Below, piece by piece: positions 60,938 through 64,000 of a DNA stretch of 64,000 nucleotides. The position numbers and the translations under genes are program-made. This DNA is from Chryseobacterium camelliae (GTDB lineage Bacteria > Bacteroidota > Bacteroidia > Flavobacteriales > Weeksellaceae): positions 248,001 through 312,000 of the forward strand of contig NZ_CP022986.1 of the NCBI RefSeq assembly GCF_002770595.1. The letters run 5' to 3'. The notes under the pieces were generated by a model. That model did no database searches. It saw nothing but the letters and a program-made list of their open reading frames with translations, and was not told where the DNA came from. Each line of letters opens with the position of its first letter. Within the stretch, counting starts at the first letter, position 1.

Positions 60938-61501
60938 TCATATTCTTGCCGGGTTAAGGAGCAGTCCGAGGAACCTTTTTACATCCGGCCCGGTTTGCTT
61001 TTCCGCTGTCAGGTACTCCTGCTTTTTTCTGAAGAAATCCAGAGAAATGTAGTATCCGCTGATCATTGACATCAGATGGGCCAGGAAATCGGCAGGGTCT
61101 GTATACTCAGTATTGTTTTTCCTGATCCAGATCATGATGTCAGGAATCAGGTCCTCAAAGGGATATAACATCTTTTCTGCAGATTCACTCTTATCATGAT
61201 GAGTGATAAGATAAACATCCAGGTAAGGGTATTTTTTATATTTTGCCGAATAATAATCAATATACCGTTCCAGTTTTGTTTCAAACGCAAGGCCTTCCAT
61301 ACCGGACAAAGGCGGAGGGAATTCCTGCATAACTTCTCTGATAACCGTATCGATCAGGTTTTTCCTGGAATGGAAGTAATAGTGGATGGCAGTCCGCTCA
61401 ATCCCTGCATATTCAGACAGCTGTTGCGTGGTTACCTTAAACACGCCTTGCCTGAACAGCAGATGCTTGGTAACCTCTTTGATCTTATCTTCTGTTTTCA
61501 A
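60938..61501 (-). CDS. TetR-family transcriptional regulator, TTG start
   Basis: A 187-residue protein. The HTH is at about 5-50 (TKHLLFRQGVFKVTTQQLSE, YAGIERTAIHYYFHSRKNLI). A ligand-binding helical domain follows. No ATG is available near the N-terminus; TTG at 61501 gives MKTEDKIKEVTKHLL. It follows a small gene by 19 bp. TetR proteins in this position often repress an RND efflux operon; the start of an RND-adaptor-like gene lies 2.4 kb away at 63905. Confidence 0.83.
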   Translation of the reverse strand: MKTEDKIKEVTKHLLFRQGVFKVTTQQLSEYAGIERTAIHYYFHSRKNLIDTVIREVMQEFPPPLSGMEGLAFETKLERYIDYYSAKYKKYPYLDVYLITHHDKSESAEKMLYPFEDLIPDIMIWIRKNNTEYTDPADFLAHLMSMISGYYISLDFFRKKQEYLTAEKQTGPDVKRFLGLLLNPARI

Positions 61502-61520
61502 GGGGGCAGCTTTTGAATCG

Positions 61521-61790
61521 TCAATGACTGTAATGGAAAACCGGCAGCCCTGTTGGTCCCGTTTGGTCAGGAATCTTATTCAGAATAGAAAATTCAGTCT
61601 TATAGAGCTCGAAGACCGGTCGGAGTTCATTAACCGAAAACAGCGTTTCAGATGATACGTTCAGGCATCTGAAATCATTGTCCATATATTCGCATTTGCA
61701 GTTCGGAATCAATTCCAGGATATCTTCCCTGAGCCAGAAAGCATCCATAATCTCTTTGAATTTCAGCTTAAATAGGATTGTTTTTTTCAT
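61521..61790 (-). CDS. Small uncharacterised protein (89 aa)
   Basis: MKKTILFKLKFKEIMDAFWL begins a short acidic/mixed protein with two Cys (CKCEYMDNDFRCLNV). No signal peptide. It sits 7 bp after the SRPBCC gene and 19 bp before the TetR gene, so the three probably form an operon. No family recognised. Confidence 0.55.
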   Translation of the reverse strand: MKKTILFKLKFKEIMDAFWLREDILELIPNCKCEYMDNDFRCLNVSSETLFSVNELRPVFELYKTEFSILNKIPDQTGPTGLPVFHYSH

Positions 61791-61797
61791 GTATGAT

Positions 61798-62235
61798 TTA
61801 TTGTATTTTTATACGTTGGGCGTGGTGCATGATCAGCGACAGGTCTTCAGGAGTATCGTCCAGGATTTTGTGCATGACTACCATCCTCCAGAACCAGGAA
61901 AGCATTCCTGTTATAGAAGTGGATATGGTCACTTTCAGTCCTCCTTCCGTTTCTTCAAGGATAAATCTCCGGTCCATGGTGGCCAGTAGAAACCTGATCC
62001 TGAATGCAAATGACCGGTACCGTTCCAGTTCCGTTATCATTGCTCTGGTTTCTATAAAATCGCGGTGCTTCACGGAAAACAGGGCTCCGGGAACCAGTTT
62101 CCTTTGCAGCAGGGAAGAACGCAGGATATTGAAATCCCAACGGCTCCAGTGGTTAAGATCCGTGATCAGTGTCCAGGCCTGCTTCCTATTGACCTGGTTG
62201 CTTGTGCTGGAAAAAGACAAAGTTTGCATCATCAC
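61798..62235 (-). CDS. SRPBCC-fold (polyketide cyclase/START-like) protein
   Basis: A 145-residue cytoplasmic protein. Family signs are NRKQAWTLITDLNHWSRWD, GALFSVKHRDFIETRAMITE, and the C-terminal helix WFWRMVVMHKILDDTPEDL with the usual amphipathic pattern. It binds a hydrophobic ligand in a helix-grip fold; reaction unknown. First gene of a small operon with the 89-aa protein and TetR. The start can be any of three ATGs at 62235, 62232 or 62229. Confidence 0.75.
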   Translation of the reverse strand: MMMQTLSFSSTSNQVNRKQAWTLITDLNHWSRWDFNILRSSLLQRKLVPGALFSVKHRDFIETRAMITELERYRSFAFRIRFLLATMDRRFILEETEGGLKVTISTSITGMLSWFWRMVVMHKILDDTPEDLSLIMHHAQRIKIQ

Positions 62236-62370
62236 CCGTTAATATTGGTTCACAGGGCAAATTTCAACAGTATATCTTCAGGTTCAAAGGTCTGTTTTGT
62301 GCTGAAATTGGTCTGTATCGTACCTGATCTGCCGTATTGCCTGAATTGGTAATGAACATTTTTTGGAGGG

Positions 62371-63369
62371 CAAACATTGCGGCCCCGTCCGTTCGAGTTT
62401 TTTTCGCAGCAAAGCGGAGAAAAATGTATCGAGAACCGGTGAATAACAAACAAAAGTGTCATTATTTTCAATAAGTTCTCGATACGCTGCACTGCGTTTC
62501 GCACTCGAACTGACGAAGGCGGGAATTAATCTCTGACAAACATTGCGGCCCCGTCCGTTCGACTTTTTTTCGCAGCCAAGCGGAGAAAAATGTATCGAGA
62601 ACCGGTGAGTATTAAACTAAAAAGTGATCCTTTTCAACAAGTTTCTCGATACGCTTCACTTTGTCTAGCGCTAGAATAGACGACAACAGAAATCAATATC
62701 TGACAAACACTACAGTACCGTCCGTTCGAGTTTTTTTCGCAGCCAAGCGGAGAAAAATGTATCGAGAACCGGTGAATAACAAACAAAAGTGTCATTATTT
62801 TCAATAAGTTCTCGATACGCTGCACTGCGTTTCGCACTCGAACTGACGAAGGCGGGAATTAATCTCTGACAAACATTGCGGCCCCGTCCGTTCGACTTTT
62901 TTTCGCAGCCAAGCGGAGAAAAATGTATCGAGAACCGGTGAGTATTAAACTAAAAAGTGATCCTTTTCAACAAGTTTCTCGATACGCTTCACTTTGTCTA
63001 GCGCTAGAATAGACGACAACAGAAATCAATATCTGACAAACACTACAGTACCGTCCGTTCGAGTTTTTTTCGCAGCCAAGCGGAGAAAAATGTATCGAGA
63101 ACCGGTGAATAACAAACAAAAGTGTCATTATTTTCAATAAGTTCTCGATACGCTGCACTGCGTTTCGCACTCGAACTGACGAATGCAGAAATTAATCCTT
63201 GACTAACACTGCGGCACCGTCAGTTCGAGTATTTTTCGCAGCAAAGCGGAGAAAAATGTATCGAGAACCGGTGAGTATTAAACTAAAAAGTGATCCTTTT
63301 CAACAAGTTCCCGATACACTCCATGGCATTCTGCACTCAAACCGGCATGAAATACGATCTGCTCAAAAC
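62371..63369. repeat. Six tandem copies of a 166-167-bp palindromic unit with two-unit higher-order period (333 bp)
   Basis: Units begin at about 62371, 62537, 62704, 62870, 63037 and 63203 (spacings 166, 167, 166, 167, 166). Each carries GTTCGA-TTTTTTTCGCAG, AGCGGAGAAAAATGTATCGA, GAACCGG and a right arm with TCTCGATACG. In unit 1 the arms TATCGAGAAC (62427-62436) and GTTCTCGATA (62475-62484) pair. Odd units (AATAACAAACAAAAGTGTCA) and even units (AGTATTAAACTAAAAAGTGA) alternate, so the repeat is really A-B-A-B-A-C. The 333-bp blocks at 62634 and 62967 are nearly identical. The last unit is the most diverged. It is non-coding; frames inside it are shadows. Confidence 0.9.
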
Positions 63370-63564
63370 ACTGCTGGAAAATACCAATTAAGAGCGGGTT
63401 TAAACCTTTTATTTTATATAGATGTTGACGAATTTTGTTGTGTAAATAATAGCATTAGCAAACAATAGTGTAGGATTGTTTTTTTTCATTAATTTGGGAA
63501 TCGGTCACCTCGAAAGATGTGGCCGATTCATATATACGGATATTCATATAAGTATTCTACAAAA

Positions 63565-63786
63565 TTATGACATCGCCTCACTAACCATCCGCAGACAGAG
63601 TAAATAATGGTCTGAGGCAGGGGATTTTACCAGCATTAATACATACCACCGGCTGTTTTTCAGCCGTCCGTCATGTACAGGTTGGTATTCTTTTCTACTA
63701 TTCATCTGCATCATTCCTTTAAAATTCCTATGGCAGATACTGAAAGGAGTGGATACGTAATTTGCATTTGAGGTCATTTGTATCAT
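63565..63786 (-). CDS. Possible small protein (73 aa), uncertain
   Basis: An open frame with YQPVHDGRLKNSRWYVLMLV and HYLLCLRMVSEAMS. No family, signal peptide or good promoter is visible. It lies in the gap between the repeat array and the RND-adaptor-like gene. Could be chance. Confidence 0.25.
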   Translation of the reverse strand: MIQMTSNANYVSTPFSICHRNFKGMMQMNSRKEYQPVHDGRLKNSRWYVLMLVKSPASDHYLLCLRMVSEAMS

Positions 63787-63816
63787 TTTAGACCATTTTC
63801 AGACGAAAACAGACCT

Positions 63817-63846
63817 TTGAACCGGACTGTTCTTATTCCAAATTTG
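63817..63846 (+). promoter_or_regulatory. Promoter of the lipoprotein gene at 63905
   Basis: -33 TTG (63817-63819), 19-bp spacer, -7 CAAATTTG (63839-63846), close to the TTG-N19-TAnnTTTG consensus. The ATG is 58 bp downstream. Confidence 0.6.
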
Positions 63847-63904
63847 CACTCACAAACAATAAGTACTCCATAGGGAAATCCCTACAACTTCAAATGGTAG
63901 ATTT

Positions 63905-64000
63905 ATGAAGAGAACAAAAAAAAGCTCTATTCTTTTATTAGGAACCGTACTGCTGCTTGCGTCATGCGGAGGCAAAGACAAAAAGGAAACGGCTGTAAAA
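63905..64000 (+). CDS. Start of a lipoprotein, probably RND efflux periplasmic adaptor (partial, cut by window end)
   Basis: Only 32 codons are visible: MKRTKKSSILLLGTVLLLAS then CGGKDKKETAVK. The lipobox LLAS-C with Cys21 is clear. In Chryseobacterium this kind of N-terminus, with Cys-Gly-Gly-Lys and a Lys/Glu run, is common in membrane fusion proteins of RND pumps, and the TetR and AraC regulators upstream fit. With so little sequence the assignment is tentative; lipoprotein status is secure. Confidence 0.5.
   Translation, partial: MKRTKKSSILLLGTVLLLASCGGKDKKETAVK

Noticed and set aside
62634..63170. Two identical 67-aa frames (62634-62837 and 62967-63170, minus strand) and an 84-aa relative at 62250-62504
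   Set aside because: They lie wholly inside the tandem palindrome array; their identity reflects the DNA repeat, and they have no initiation signals or protein-like features.
62371..63369. CRISPR array
   Set aside because: The units are about 166 bp with no short constant repeats separated by unique spacers, and there are no cas genes.
63199..63468. 89-aa plus-strand frame at the end of the array
   Set aside because: Its first half reads through the last repeat unit; no domain, no promoter.

Overview
The window looks like a chromosomal piece from a Flavobacteriia bacterium, most like Chryseobacterium or a relative (Weeksellaceae). The signs are: no Shine-Dalgarno sequences, promoters with a TAnnTTTG -7 box, a type IX secretion (T9SS) C-terminal tail on the GH30 enzyme, many PUL-type enzymes with signal peptides or lipoboxes, and several families of flavobacterial intergenic palindromes. 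No rRNA, tRNA, CRISPR array, complete insertion sequence or prophage was seen.

About 1-29.2 kb is one large locus for breaking down acetylated glucurono-arabinoxylan and using arabinose. It encodes GH43-CBM6 (one cut by the window edge, one complete), GH97, an SGNH acetylesterase, GH115, an AraC regulator, a VOC protein, GH30 xylanase with a T9SS tail, an S41 peptidase on the opposite strand, GH3, GH51, and then araB-araD-araA-galM-SSS symporter. About 29.2-39.5 kb is a mixed housekeeping/accessory stretch: a possible toxin-antitoxin-like overlapping pair, Crp and DUF4260 proteins, a TPR/AraC sensor with a surface protein, a DEDDh exonuclease with a cNMP/CBS/DUF294 protein, an AraC regulator, a lipoprotein gene broken by a stop codon, and a DUF3108-like protein. 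About 39.6-51.3 kb is a second polysaccharide block: AraR (Nudix-type arabinose repressor, minus strand), GH127, a second acetylesterase, a GPH symporter, GH10 xylanase, an intracellular GH43 and GH67. About 51.4-56.4 kb has an unknown secreted protein, an AraC regulator and galK-galT-HAD. About 56.5-64 kb has a three-gene operon of small secreted proteins, two unknown genes, AraC and TetR regulators with an SRPBCC protein, a six-copy tandem palindrome array, and the start of an RND-adaptor-like lipoprotein.

How the parts fit: GH10 and GH30 cut the xylan backbone, the two esterases remove acetyl groups, GH115 and GH67 remove glucuronic acid, GH43/GH51/GH127 release arabinose or xylose, and GH3 finishes xylo-oligosaccharides. 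SSS and GPH symporters import sugars, and AraA/AraB/AraD convert L-arabinose to D-xylulose 5-phosphate. GH97, GalM, GalK and GalT suggest that galactose side chains are used too. No SusC/SusD pair is present in the 64 kb.

The most interesting signal is a 19-bp near-palindrome (consensus about AAGTGTAWTTWWTACATTT) placed 15-16 bp upstream of a TATATTTG -7 box before GH30, GH3-GH51 and araBDA. It is also found before araR itself and, more weakly, before galK. I read this as the AraR operator and hence a window-wide arabinose regulon. A second notable signal is a family of short intergenic elements with inverted ends (TTAACCACAAAAG / CTTTTGTGGTTAA), several of them directly upstream of polysaccharide genes.
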